64,000 nucleotides of DNA from Actinomycetota bacterium. Lineage in GTDB: Bacteria; Actinomycetota; Acidimicrobiia; Acidimicrobiales; Ilumatobacteraceae. The notes below the pieces were generated by a model. It saw only the letters and a program-made list of their open reading frames with translations. It was not told where the DNA came from and ran no database searches. The stretch is from NCBI GenBank assembly GCA_016871355.1, contig VFZC01000007.1, positions 33,921 to 97,920 on the forward strand, read 5' to 3'. The position numbers were made by a program, and so were the translations under genes. Positions 1 through 8,898 of this stretch are shown one piece after another. Position 1 is the first letter of the stretch. Every line of letters begins with the position of its first letter.

Positions 1-98
1 GACGGTACCACCGCACCTTCTCGTCCGACGGCCAATCAGGCTCTGCCACCAGGTGTTTGTCGTAGTATCGGACAGTCCTTTCGGGACGTTGGACGACG

Positions 99-3000
99 AT
101 GCTGGGACCTCGACAGGACGATCCCGCCCTCCCCCGTGCGGGATGGCTGATCCTCGGGCTCGGCGTCGCCCATCTCGTCGAACGCTCACTCGCCGCGGGC
201 GATGTCGTGTCGTGGTCGGGCTGGATCCAACCCCTTCTTCTCGTGGCCGTGGTGGCGACGGCGCCCGTCGACGGCTGGACTCGCCGACGCGTCCTCATGG
301 GCGGTGCGTTGTGGTGGTCGATCGTGGCCATTGCGGTCGCGACCCATGCGGCCACCACACCGACTCCGCGAGACCTGTTGGCGAGCCTCGTGATCTTCCG
401 TACTCCCGACGGTGCGCTTCCGGGTCTGGAGATCGGACCTCTCGTACTGACGGCGGTCCTGACTCTCGTCGTCCTCCGGCGGTGGCGCTCCTCGAATCAC
501 GTCGTCGTTCCCGTCGGACTGATCGCGATCGGACTGGCGGTTCAACTGATCGGCGGCCAGATGGCCACGTGGCCGCTCGGACATCTCCATCTGGTCGGAC
601 TCGGATTGCTGGCCCGTCGTTGGAGCGCCGGTCTCATTCGCACCGACGTTCGACGGCCGCGTCTCACCTCGTTGCTCTGGATCACGCCCGGTGTCGTTCT
701 TCTCGGCGACTCGGCCTTCGATCTCATCGCTCGCCAGCACGTCGAACGCGTCGTACTCCACAGCGGACGGGCGATCGGACTCGATGGTCCGGTCCTCCCG
801 ACTTTTCTCTGGACCGTCATCACGGCGTCCGCACTCGGACTCGTGATCACCGCTGCCCTCGCCGTCGCCGTCGGCCACGGTTCGTTCGCTCGCCGAACGT
901 CGTACGCCCTCACCGCGACGTCGGTGATCGCCCTCGGCTTCCTGGTGCGACTGGCCACACTGCTCACGGTCGCACCCACGCGCACCGACGGCGGCGATCC
1001 GCTCTTCTACCACTCCACTGCCAACATCCTCGCCGAAGGTGGCGGCTTCCCCGAACCGCTCAACTTCATCGCATTCCAACGGTGGATTCCGTCGGCTCTG
1101 CACGGACCGCTCTATCCCATCGTCCTGTCGATCAGTTCACGACTGGGTGGCACCACCTACTTCGACCACAAGTTCGTGTCGCTGTTGATCGGCACCGGTG
1201 TCGTCGCACTGGTGGTTCTGGTGACTCGTCGCATCACCGACTCACCGCTCGCGGCCATCGTCGCCGGATTCCTCGCCGCGATCTACCCCAACTTGTGGTT
1301 GGTCGACGCTGTGTTGTTCCCCGAAGGCCTCATGGCTCTGTGCACGATGACGGTCGTCTACGCCGCGTATCGCTGGTGGGATCGACCGGCCTGGCGCTGG
1401 ACCATCGTCATGGGAGCCGTCACCGGGTTGGCCACCCTCGCGAGAGGCGAAGGTTTGTTGCTGTCGGTTCTCCTCATCGTCCCGTGGATCGCACTGCGCC
1501 GCGACCTGTCGTGGCGCCGACGAATCGAACACGTCGCGCTGGCGGCCGTAGCGTGCATCGTCGTCCTGGCTCCCTGGGCCGTTCGTAACGCCCGTTCGTT
1601 CGAGGCCTTCGTGCCTCTGTCGACCAACGGCAACGAGTTGTTCGTGTACGCCAATTGCGACGAGACCTACGAAGGAAAGTTCCTGGGCTTCTGGCTGTTC
1701 GATTGCCAAGAGCAGATTCGACGCGAGGGCCGCGACGCCGTCGGCGACGAAGCCGAGAAGTCTTTGTACTGGCGCGAAATCGGTCTCGACTACGCGCGTG
1801 ACAACGCCGGTCAGCTGCCCAAGGTGTTGGCGGCTCGTGTGCTGCGCCAATGGGATCTCTTCCGGCCGTGGCAGAACGCCGACTTCGCCCCCATCGAGGG
1901 CCGCGACAAGGATGCCGCTCGAGCCGGTCTCGTCATGTACTACGGACTGGCCGCGACCTCGCTCGTGGGCGTGCGCTGGTTGCGTCGTCGACAGGTGCGA
2001 TTGCTCCCGCTCGTCGTGCAGTTCGTGAGTGTCACGCTCACCGCGGCGTATGCGTACGGCACCACGAGATTCCGCATCCCGGCCGAGCCGATTCTGTGTG
2101 TCTTGGCTGGCGCCGGAGCCGTTCCGATCATTCGCTGGCTGGCCCGTCGCTACGCGCGCACGCCGCGTGACGAACCCGTCGACACGACTCCGTTCGTTCG
2201 GGGCGGATCCGTGTCGTGGCGGACCGCCTTCCAACGCGCATCGGTGCGTTCGTGGATCGCGGTCGGTTCGGTCGCAGCGGCGGTGGGCCTGGCCCTTCCC
2301 GCGCTCTACCGCGCGACTGGGTCGACCATGGAAGAGGGCTTCATGCTCGTCTTCCCCGAACGCGTGATGAACGGCGACGTCGCCAACGTCGACTTCTTGC
2401 ATCTGTACGGACCCGGCTCACTGCACTGGCTGTCGTTGTGGTACCGACTCTTCGACGTCTCACTCGCCAGCGAACGAACCTTCGGGCTGCTCCAACATCT
2501 TCTCGTCGTCTCGGCTCTCTTCGTACTGGCCCGTCCGTGGGGGCGCGCGGTGGCCGCCGTCGCCGCCGCGTCGTCGGTGGTCTACGTCCTCACCCCCATC
2601 GGCTTGCAGGCCTTGGCCTGGTCGGGTGCGGTCGGGCTCGGTTTGTGGTCGGTGGTCTTCGCGGTGCGCGCGTCGTACATCGAACGACCAGCGCGTTCGG
2701 TGCTGATCAGCGGCCTGCTGGCCGGAGTCGCTCTCACCTTCCGTCCCGATGTGGTGCTCGCGCTGGCACTGGCTCTGGGTTTCACTCCGGTGGTGCGACG
2801 ACAGTGGCGTGCTCTCGCCGGTGGTCTCGCCATCGGGTTGGCGTCGTTCTGGATTCATCTCGTGCAGGCCGGTCCGGCCGATGTCTTCCGCGGCATGGTG
2901 CTCGAGCCGGTCTTCGATCTGCGTGGCGGGCGCGAACTACCGCGACCCCCGAGCTGGGACCATCTCGACGGTGCCCTGCAGGTGATCGGCGAGAAGTTCG

Positions 3001-4034
3001 CACCCTGGTGGGGTGTTCCGCACATCGGTGCACCCAAGCAGTTGTTCCTCTGGTTCTTCGCCCTTCCGATCATCGCCTTCGGTGTCGTGGTGGTCGCGCG
3101 TCGACTCGAGCCGATGCGCCGTACCGCGCTTCTCGCTCCAGCGCTGTTCGGTGTCGGCATCCTGCCCCAAGCGCTCCAACGCCCGGATTCGGCTCACTTC
3201 AACTGGGTGGCCATGGTGTCGTGGCCACTCGCCGTCATCGCCGTGGTCGAGATCGTTCGTCGTCGCGCGCCCACGATTCATCCGACCGTGCGCACCTGGA
3301 TCGCCGGTGGATCACTTCTCGTCACGTTGGCGATCGTCGCGCCGTTCTTCACCTTGCGCACCTACGGCGATCTGGTCGTACGCAGCGTGAGTGGTGATCT
3401 GTCGACCCTCACGGTCGAACGCAACGGCCGCACCTTCCATCTCGGCGACACCCGACCGTGGAAGGCCAGTCTCGAGGTGATCGCCGATCTCGATGCGCAG
3501 GCGCGTCCCAGTGAGCGGCTGTTCGTCGGTCCGGTCGATCTGCGTCAGACCGCCTACAGCGACGTGTTCTTCTACTACCTGTTCCCCGAACTCGATCCGG
3601 CCACGTACTTCATCGAGATGGATCCCGGTCTGGCCAACGCCGAGGGCTCGCGTTTGAGCGCCGATGTGGCCAGCGCCGACTGGCTCGTTCTCACTCGCTT
3701 CTGGAGCGGTTGGATCGAACCCAACGACTCCATCGTGTTCGGGTCGGACGAGCCCAATCAAGTGGTCGAGTCATCGTTCTGTTTGCGCGGCTCGTATCAA
3801 GCCGACGTGATCCGCTTGTACCAGCGGTGCGACAAGGGTGACGGCATCGGTCCGTACGACCCACCCTACGAACCGCGGGTCGATTACGCAGTCGAAGTGT
3901 TGGTACCGGTACCACCACGTCCCGACGGCACCTGCACACCCACGTGCAACGGACGTCCGGCCCTACCCGGCGAGGGCTTCAACCCAGAGGAAGCCGCCGC
4001 CATAACGGCGCGGGCAGGTGCCTCAGCACCATGA
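99..4034 (+). CDS. large two-module GT-C type membrane glycosyltransferase
   Basis: A 1311-residue polytopic membrane protein. The first half (about residues 1-690) has many hydrophobic helices and a luminal-loop region of the dolichyl-phosphate-mannose mannosyltransferase/ArnT type (acidic DGGDPLFYH segment near residue 305, then a loop rich in aromatic and Cys residues after the membrane block). The second half (about 700-1311) is another block of around ten helices with its own acidic loop (EEGFMLVFPERV) and a long soluble C-terminal tail. This suggests two GT-C folds fused head to tail, which is about twice the usual length. Such enzymes move sugars from polyprenyl-phosphate donors to cell-envelope glycans. 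The convergent neighbours make decaprenyl-phosphoryl-arabinose, so an arabinan or envelope-glycan role is plausible but inferred. The ATG is the first good start in frame. The 3' end overlaps the dprE2 end by 56 bp. Bases 1-98 hold no gene I can support. Confidence 0.75.
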   Translation: MLGPRQDDPALPRAGWLILGLGVAHLVERSLAAGDVVSWSGWIQPLLLVAVVATAPVDGWTRRRVLMGGALWWSIVAIAVATHAATTPTPRDLLASLVIFRTPDGALPGLEIGPLVLTAVLTLVVLRRWRSSNHVVVPVGLIAIGLAVQLIGGQMATWPLGHLHLVGLGLLARRWSAGLIRTDVRRPRLTSLLWITPGVVLLGDSAFDLIARQHVERVVLHSGRAIGLDGPVLPTFLWTVITASALGLVITAALAVAVGHGSFARRTSYALTATSVIALGFLVRLATLLTVAPTRTDGGDPLFYHSTANILAEGGGFPEPLNFIAFQRWIPSALHGPLYPIVLSISSRLGGTTYFDHKFVSLLIGTGVVALVVLVTRRITDSPLAAIVAGFLAAIYPNLWLVDAVLFPEGLMALCTMTVVYAAYRWWDRPAWRWTIVMGAVTGLATLARGEGLLLSVLLIVPWIALRRDLSWRRRIEHVALAAVACIVVLAPWAVRNARSFEAFVPLSTNGNELFVYANCDETYEGKFLGFWLFDCQEQIRREGRDAVGDEAEKSLYWREIGLDYARDNAGQLPKVLAARVLRQWDLFRPWQNADFAPIEGRDKDAARAGLVMYYGLAATSLVGVRWLRRRQVRLLPLVVQFVSVTLTAAYAYGTTRFRIPAEPILCVLAGAGAVPIIRWLARRYARTPRDEPVDTTPFVRGGSVSWRTAFQRASVRSWIAVGSVAAAVGLALPALYRATGSTMEEGFMLVFPERVMNGDVANVDFLHLYGPGSLHWLSLWYRLFDVSLASERTFGLLQHLLVVSALFVLARPWGRAVAAVAAASSVVYVLTPIGLQALAWSGAVGLGLWSVVFAVRASYIERPARSVLISGLLAGVALTFRPDVVLALALALGFTPVVRRQWRALAGGLAIGLASFWIHLVQAGPADVFRGMVLEPVFDLRGGRELPRPPSWDHLDGALQVIGEKFAPWWGVPHIGAPKQLFLWFFALPIIAFGVVVVARRLEPMRRTALLAPALFGVGILPQALQRPDSAHFNWVAMVSWPLAVIAVVEIVRRRAPTIHPTVRTWIAGGSLLVTLAIVAPFFTLRTYGDLVVRSVSGDLSTLTVERNGRTFHLGDTRPWKASLEVIADLDAQARPSERLFVGPVDLRQTAYSDVFFYYLFPELDPATYFIEMDPGLANAEGSRLSADVASADWLVLTRFWSGWIEPNDSIVFGSDEPNQVVESSFCLRGSYQADVIRLYQRCDKGDGIGPYDPPYEPRVDYAVEVLVPVPPRPDGTCTPTCNGRPALPGEGFNPEEAAAITARAGASAP

Positions 4035-4734
4035 ACACGTAGCGCAACACTCCGGGAACCCACACGATTCGTCGGCCGGCCCTGAGTGCCTTCGCTGTCG
4101 CGTCGGCGACGGCATCGGGAGTGGTGGCGAACGGTGCGGCTTCCATTCCCTGGGTCATCGCGCTGTGCACGAAGCCGGGCCGCACGACGAGAACCGAGAC
4201 TCCCGACGAGACGAGTGAATCGCCAAGGGCCTGGGCGAATCCGTCCAAACCCGCCTTGGTCGATCCGTACACCATGTTGGCCGGACGGACTCGTTCGCCC
4301 GCCACACTCGACAGAACCACGATGCGCCCGTGACCTTGGCGGCGCATCACGCGGGCCACCGCCAGCAGTACCGATACCGCACCGGCGAAGTTGACGGCCA
4401 CGAGGTCGGCTGCGGCCACCGGGTCGTCGTCGAAGTGCGACTGCTCACCCAGTTGACCGAAGGCGAGAACGACGACGTCGATGTCACCCAGCGACGTTGC
4501 CAGCGAATCGACGAAGGCCGCGTGTTGATCGACGCGAACGGCGTCGAAGGGAACCGCGTCGACGATGAGGCCGGGTCGACGAAGCCCGTCGATCGGAGCG
4601 TCTTGTGGGCGACGGCACGCCAGCACGATCGACGTGGTGGATGGTGCGGTCAGCCGACGCGCGATGGCGACTCCGATGTCGCTCGATCCACCGAGCACGA
4701 CGATGTTCTGCGGTTCTCCGGCGGCGTTCAACAT
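3979..4734 (-). CDS. dprE2: decaprenylphosphoryl-2-keto-ribose reductase (SDR family)
   Basis: A 251-residue short-chain dehydrogenase. It shows the N-terminal nucleotide-binding GGSSDIG motif near residue 12 and the catalytic Y-x3-K in VYGSTKAG. A hydrophobic C-terminal segment (WVPGVLRYVFMVLRHLP) is typical of DprE2 and probably holds it at the membrane. It reduces the 2-keto intermediate made by DprE1, giving decaprenyl-phosphoryl-arabinose, the arabinose donor for envelope arabinans. The start was chosen at MLNAAGEP because the upstream in-frame sequence lies inside dprE1 and is not SDR-like. This leaves 2 bp between the two genes, consistent with co-translation. It is the last gene of a nine-gene minus-strand operon that starts at scpA. 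Confidence 0.9.
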   Translation of the reverse strand: MLNAAGEPQNIVVLGGSSDIGVAIARRLTAPSTTSIVLACRRPQDAPIDGLRRPGLIVDAVPFDAVRVDQHAAFVDSLATSLGDIDVVVLAFGQLGEQSHFDDDPVAAADLVAVNFAGAVSVLLAVARVMRRQGHGRIVVLSSVAGERVRPANMVYGSTKAGLDGFAQALGDSLVSSGVSVLVVRPGFVHSAMTQGMEAAPFATTPDAVADATAKALRAGRRIVWVPGVLRYVFMVLRHLPAPLWRRLPLG

Positions 4735-4736
4735 GT

Positions 4737-6104
4737 TCACTCCAGGAGTCCGAGGCGGCGAGCCAAGTCGCTGCGGAAAGTCTGTTGCGGATCGAGCCGA
4801 CGGCGAACGTTCTGCCACTCGGCCAGGCGCGGATAGCCCGCGCGAAGAGCCGCCGGGCCGAGCAACGCATCCTTGGCGAGGTAGTGACGGCCGCCGGCTT
4901 CGAGGACGATCTCGTCGAGCGTGCGCGTGAGTGAGGCGAGAGTGTCGGCACCGGCCGGCAGATCGACCGTGAGGGTCCAACCCGGCATCGGGAAGCTGAG
5001 TGGCGCATCGTTACCGGCACCGAATCGCTTGAGAACGACCAGCGGAGTGGCCAGACGTGAAGCGACGATCACCTCGACGATGCGACGCAGTTCGGATTCG
5101 CGGCCGAATGGAACGACGAACTGGTACTGAACGAAACCGTGCCGACCGTGCAAACGATTCCAAGACCCAACCGCATCGAGCGGATGGAAGTAAGCCGGAA
5201 TCGACTTGATGGAGCCTTCACGGCGACGCGGTTCCTTGCGGAACCAGGCCTCGTTGAAGACGGCACTCGACAGTGCGTTCACCACACCCGACCCGGGAAT
5301 CACTGGTGGAACCGACAGCACTTGACGCGGTCCGTACTCGAGCGCATTGGCCCGATCGGCCACCGGCAGATCGTCGCGACGGGCGTGATCACCACGCCAG
5401 AGAACGCCACGCCCGAAGTGCGATCCACTCGACAAGAGATCGACCCACGCCACCGAGTACCGGACGTCGTCGTCTCCGGTGCTCATGTGTTCGATCAATT
5501 CGTCGAAGTCGTCACAGCGCACCGTGTCGACCCGGCAGCGGCTCGTTTCGATGCCGATCAGTCCGAAGGTCGCGTCGCGGATGACTCCGGTGAGTCCCAT
5601 GCCGCCGATGGTCGTCCAGAACGCGTCGGGATTCTGCTTGCGCGAGCACTCGAGCACCGAGCCATCGGCGAGAACGAGCGAGAAGCGCCGTACGTGATTG
5701 CCGAAGCTCCCCTCGAGGTGATGATTCTTGCCGTGGATGTCGGCCGCCACCGCCCCACCCACCGTGACGAATCGAGTGCCCGGCGTGACCGGGACGAAGA
5801 ACCCGCGCGGAACGATCACGCGCAGCAGATCGTCGAGGCTGACGCCGGCTCCGGCGGTGACGGTTCCAGCCGACTCGTCGAGACGTACGTCGGACGACGA
5901 CGACGCCAGTCGCAGGACTCGCCCGCCACCGTTTTGAGCTGCGTCACCGTAAGACCGCCCGAGACCACGAACGAGAACTCCTCGCTCGTCGGCCACCTTC
6001 ACATGGTCGATGAGATCGCGATCGGACACCGTGGCGACGTGAGCCGACGACATGGTGGAGCGCCCCCAACCACGAAGCACCTCGGACGCGTAGTCGGGAG
6101 ACAT
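4737..6104 (-). CDS. dprE1: decaprenylphosphoryl-beta-D-ribose 2-oxidase (FAD)
   Basis: A 455-residue FAD-linked oxidase. The FAD domain shows GRSYGDAAQNGGG near residue 50 and the characteristic DIHGKNHHLEGSFGNHV segment near residue 135. The C-terminus has the DprE1-typical AKDALLGP...YPRLAEW pattern. It oxidises the 2-hydroxyl of decaprenyl-phosphoryl-ribose, and DprE2 (2 bp downstream) completes the epimerisation. In the substrate-site segment GWTLTVDLP there is Thr where, from memory, Mycobacterium tuberculosis has Cys387 (GWNVCVDF), the residue attacked by benzothiazinones. The gene begins with ATG, 25 bp after the DPPR synthase gene. Confidence 0.92.
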   Translation of the reverse strand: MSPDYASEVLRGWGRSTMSSAHVATVSDRDLIDHVKVADERGVLVRGLGRSYGDAAQNGGGRVLRLASSSSDVRLDESAGTVTAGAGVSLDDLLRVIVPRGFFVPVTPGTRFVTVGGAVAADIHGKNHHLEGSFGNHVRRFSLVLADGSVLECSRKQNPDAFWTTIGGMGLTGVIRDATFGLIGIETSRCRVDTVRCDDFDELIEHMSTGDDDVRYSVAWVDLLSSGSHFGRGVLWRGDHARRDDLPVADRANALEYGPRQVLSVPPVIPGSGVVNALSSAVFNEAWFRKEPRRREGSIKSIPAYFHPLDAVGSWNRLHGRHGFVQYQFVVPFGRESELRRIVEVIVASRLATPLVVLKRFGAGNDAPLSFPMPGWTLTVDLPAGADTLASLTRTLDEIVLEAGGRHYLAKDALLGPAALRAGYPRLAEWQNVRRRLDPQQTFRSDLARRLGLLE

Positions 6105-6129
6105 GACTGGCGAAGCCTACCGATCGGCC

Positions 6130-6999
6130 TCAGCCGACGTAGACACCCAGAGCGAACACCGCGACCCACACGACGCCCATCAACTGCAGCATGCGATCGG
6201 CCACGAAGATCTCCTCAGGTGCGCTGCCGTGCCCTTGTTCGAGCACGAGCAGATACCGCATGAGAGCGGCGAGCATGGGGACGATCGAGAGTTCGTAGAA
6301 CGGCCAGGTGGCGCCGGACACTTCTTTGGTGTCGAACGCCCAGGTGCAGTACGCGACGAGTGTCGCGCCCACCGAAACCGACAGGATGATGCGCAGATAG
6401 CCGAGCGAGTATTGCGAGAGCGTCGGACGAGTGGACGCCGCATCTTCTCCCATCTCGCGCAACTCGGCGTAGCGCTTTCCGGTGACGATGAACAACGACC
6501 CGCAACTCGTGCAGAGAAGGAACCACGTACTCATCGGGACGCCGGTGGCTTCGGCGCCGGCGATCGCGCGGATGACGAAACCGGCGGCCACCGCGATCAG
6601 GTCGACGACGGCCTGATGCTTGAGCCAGACCGAGTAACCCACCGTGACCGCGACGTACACGCAGACCGCGACACCACAACGCCAGTCGGGAACGAACCCG
6701 AGACCAAGACCTCCGAGGAGAAGAAGCGTTCCGATGACACGAGCGGTTCCGAGGCCGATGCGACCGGCGGCGATGGGACGATTGCGCTTGGTGGGATGGC
6801 GACGATCGGCCTCGACATCGAGGAGATCGTTCCAGTAGTACGTTCCGCTGGCCGCCAGCGACAGCGCCACGAAAGCCACCAGAGCCGGCCACAGGCCGGC
6901 CCAGTTGTCGAGCACACCGGCCGCACCCGGAGCCGCGAACACCAGCAAGTTCTTCAACCACTGCTTGGGGCGGGCTTCCGCGAACAGCGCACCGATCAC
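6130..6999 (-). CDS. ubiA: decaprenyl-phosphate phosphoribosyltransferase (UbiA family)
   Basis: A 289-residue polytopic prenyltransferase-family protein. The signature NDLLDVEADRRHP near residue 57, followed by KRNRPIAAG, is the first Asp-rich motif of UbiA enzymes and is typical of the DPPR synthase branch (Rv3806c type). About nine membrane helices follow. It transfers 5-phosphoribose from PRPP to decaprenyl phosphate, the entry step for arabinose donor synthesis. The start is GTG and overlaps the stop of the upstream HAD phosphatase by 4 bp (GTGA). DprE1 and DprE2 follow, so the whole donor pathway lies in one operon. Confidence 0.9.
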   Translation of the reverse strand: MIGALFAEARPKQWLKNLLVFAAPGAAGVLDNWAGLWPALVAFVALSLAASGTYYWNDLLDVEADRRHPTKRNRPIAAGRIGLGTARVIGTLLLLGGLGLGFVPDWRCGVAVCVYVAVTVGYSVWLKHQAVVDLIAVAAGFVIRAIAGAEATGVPMSTWFLLCTSCGSLFIVTGKRYAELREMGEDAASTRPTLSQYSLGYLRIILSVSVGATLVAYCTWAFDTKEVSGATWPFYELSIVPMLAALMRYLLVLEQGHGSAPEEIFVADRMLQLMGVVWVAVFALGVYVG

Positions 7000-7604
7000 G
7001 CCGGCACCTCGGAAATCGGACTCGTCGTGACACGGATCGCGTGATCGGCGAACGCGAGCATCTCGGCATCAGCCGACGAGTCACCATAGGCGTACACGGT
7101 CGGTCGGTCGCCTCCAAGCCACTCGCGCAGGCGACGTTCTTTCTCCATTCCTCGACAATTGGCGCCACGGAGTCGACCGGTGCACAGGCCCCGCTCGTCG
7201 ACCTCCACATCGGTGGACAACACGGCATGAGCGCCCACGTGCGCAGCCAGCGGTTCGAGGTACGAGCGGAACGACGCCGACACCAGAACGATGTGATGAC
7301 CCTTCGCCGCGTGCCAACGCAATCGCGCCATGGTGTCGGGACGAAGATGACGCCGAACGAAGCCCGCTTCGAATTCGGCGCCCAGACGATCGACGGTGTC
7401 GATCGGCAGACCGCGAACGGCTGCGGCCGTCACCACTTCTTTGACCCGATCACGACGCCGGGCCGCCGCCGCGGCGACGAGACTCGGACTCCGCGGGGCC
7501 AGTCCGGCCAACAAACCTGGGCCGCGCAGACGCCACAAGAACGGCACGACGCAATCGCGCGTGGTCAAGGTCTTGTCGACGTCGAAGGCGGCCACCGTCT
7601 CCAT
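6996..7604 (-). CDS. HAD-IB phosphatase, candidate DPPR 5'-phosphatase
   Basis: A 202-residue HAD-superfamily phosphatase of the SerB-like IB group. The nucleophile motif is AAFDVDKTLTTRDC at residues 4-17, the Thr/Ser motif is LVSASF near residue 105, and the Mg-binding motif is YGDSSADAEM near residue 175. The start at 7604 (ATG) places the DxDxT motif at the N-terminus. The longer in-frame extension lies inside aroA and is not protein-like. The gene overlaps the DPPR synthase start by 4 bp. In mycobacteria the product of that synthase must lose its 5-phosphate before DprE1 acts, and a PAP2-type protein is proposed for this. Here this HAD enzyme is well placed to do it (inference). Confidence 0.8.
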   Translation of the reverse strand: METVAAFDVDKTLTTRDCVVPFLWRLRGPGLLAGLAPRSPSLVAAAAARRRDRVKEVVTAAAVRGLPIDTVDRLGAEFEAGFVRRHLRPDTMARLRWHAAKGHHIVLVSASFRSYLEPLAAHVGAHAVLSTDVEVDERGLCTGRLRGANCRGMEKERRLREWLGGDRPTVYAYGDSSADAEMLAFADHAIRVTTSPISEVPA

Positions 7605-7617
7605 GGGCACGGGGAGA

Positions 7618-8898
7618 TTACCGACCCGCCACGAGCGACGCCCGGACGGTCCACCAATCGGGCCAACTCTTCGAGACGACCGAATCGTCGTCGAGAGTGA
7701 TGCCCGGAATCCGCAATGCCAACAACGACCAGGCCATCGCCAAACGATGATCGTGATGAGTGGCCAACACGGCGCCGTGGTACGACTCGGGAACCGATGG
7801 ACTGATGACGATGCCGTCGTTCGTGACTTCGGTTTGACACCCGATCGATCGCAACCCGCGGGCCAGGTCACCGAGCCGATCGCTCTCCTTGTTGCGAATG
7901 AAACCGACACCACGAATGTGTGTCGGTGTGTCGGCGAACGCGGCCACGGCCGCGAGAGTGGGAACCAGATCGGAGACATCGGCCATGTCGACGTCGATTC
8001 CTCGCAACGACGCGCCGCCGCGCACCCGGGTGCCCGCGTCATCGATCGTCGCGACACAGCCCATGCTCTCGAGCAGAGATGCGAAGGCCGCATCACCCTG
8101 GAGAGAACGTGCGGTCAGGCCCGGAACCATCACGTCTCCCGTGGTGATCGCGGCCGCGGCCAACGGATACGACGCCGAGGATGCATCGGGTTCGATCCGG
8201 TAGTCGATGGCGCGATATCCGTCGGGGGCCACGTCGATCGTCTGATCGGAGATGGCGATACCGGACGCTCCGAACGTGGACATCACCGCGGCGGTCATCG
8301 CCACGTACGGACGTGACACCAACGGCGACGTGAGCCGGATCGACAGACCCTCGGTCAGCAACGGCGCAATGAGCATCAACGCGGTGACGAATTGACTGCT
8401 CACGTCACCGGGCAGTTCGACCACTCCGCCGCGGAGATTGCCGCGAGACACCCGCACCGGAAGGCAGCCCATCTCACCGAGTGCTTCGATACGAGCACCG
8501 AGACGACTCAGCGATTCGTGGAGCGCCGCCATGGGTCGAGCGCGCAGACGTTCGGCTCCGGTGACGACCGACGAGTCGGTGCCGAGCGCGGCCACCGCCG
8601 TGAGAAAGCGCGACGTGGTGCCGGCCAACATGGCATCGACTTCCACTCCCCCACGAATACGCCCGCCGTGACCCGACACCGTGAAATCGCCATCGGATTG
8701 ATGGACGATCGTCGCACCCAAACGCGTGAGACCGTCGATCATCGCGCGCGTGTCGTCTCCATCCGGACAACCGCGAACCTGACTGACCCCATCGGCCAGT
8801 GCTGCACACACGAGTGCGCGGTTGGCGATGCTCTTCGAACCCGGAACGCTCACCGTGGCCCGGATCGGTGCCGACGCGACGTCGAGAGGACGGGTCAT
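7618..8898 (-). CDS. aroA: 3-phosphoshikimate 1-carboxyvinyltransferase (EPSP synthase)
   Basis: A 426-residue protein, normal length for AroA. Substrate-binding motifs are visible: PGSKSIANRALVCAAL near residue 20 and FIRNKESDRLGDLARGL near residue 335. It joins PEP to shikimate-3-phosphate in the chorismate pathway. It overlaps tyrA by 4 bp (ATGA), so the two aromatic amino acid genes are translationally coupled, and the HAD phosphatase starts 13 bp later. The start is ATG with no competing upstream start. Confidence 0.95.
   Translation of the reverse strand: MTRPLDVASAPIRATVSVPGSKSIANRALVCAALADGVSQVRGCPDGDDTRAMIDGLTRLGATIVHQSDGDFTVSGHGGRIRGGVEVDAMLAGTTSRFLTAVAALGTDSSVVTGAERLRARPMAALHESLSRLGARIEALGEMGCLPVRVSRGNLRGGVVELPGDVSSQFVTALMLIAPLLTEGLSIRLTSPLVSRPYVAMTAAVMSTFGASGIAISDQTIDVAPDGYRAIDYRIEPDASSASYPLAAAAITTGDVMVPGLTARSLQGDAAFASLLESMGCVATIDDAGTRVRGGASLRGIDVDMADVSDLVPTLAAVAAFADTPTHIRGVGFIRNKESDRLGDLARGLRSIGCQTEVTNDGIVISPSVPESYHGAVLATHHDHRLAMAWSLLALRIPGITLDDDSVVSKSWPDWWTVRASLVAGR

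Noticed and set aside
53..1588. Open frame of 511 codons overlapping the glycosyltransferase in another frame
   Set aside because: Arg-rich translation without motifs, entirely inside a membrane protein with clear domain structure; a codon-bias shadow.
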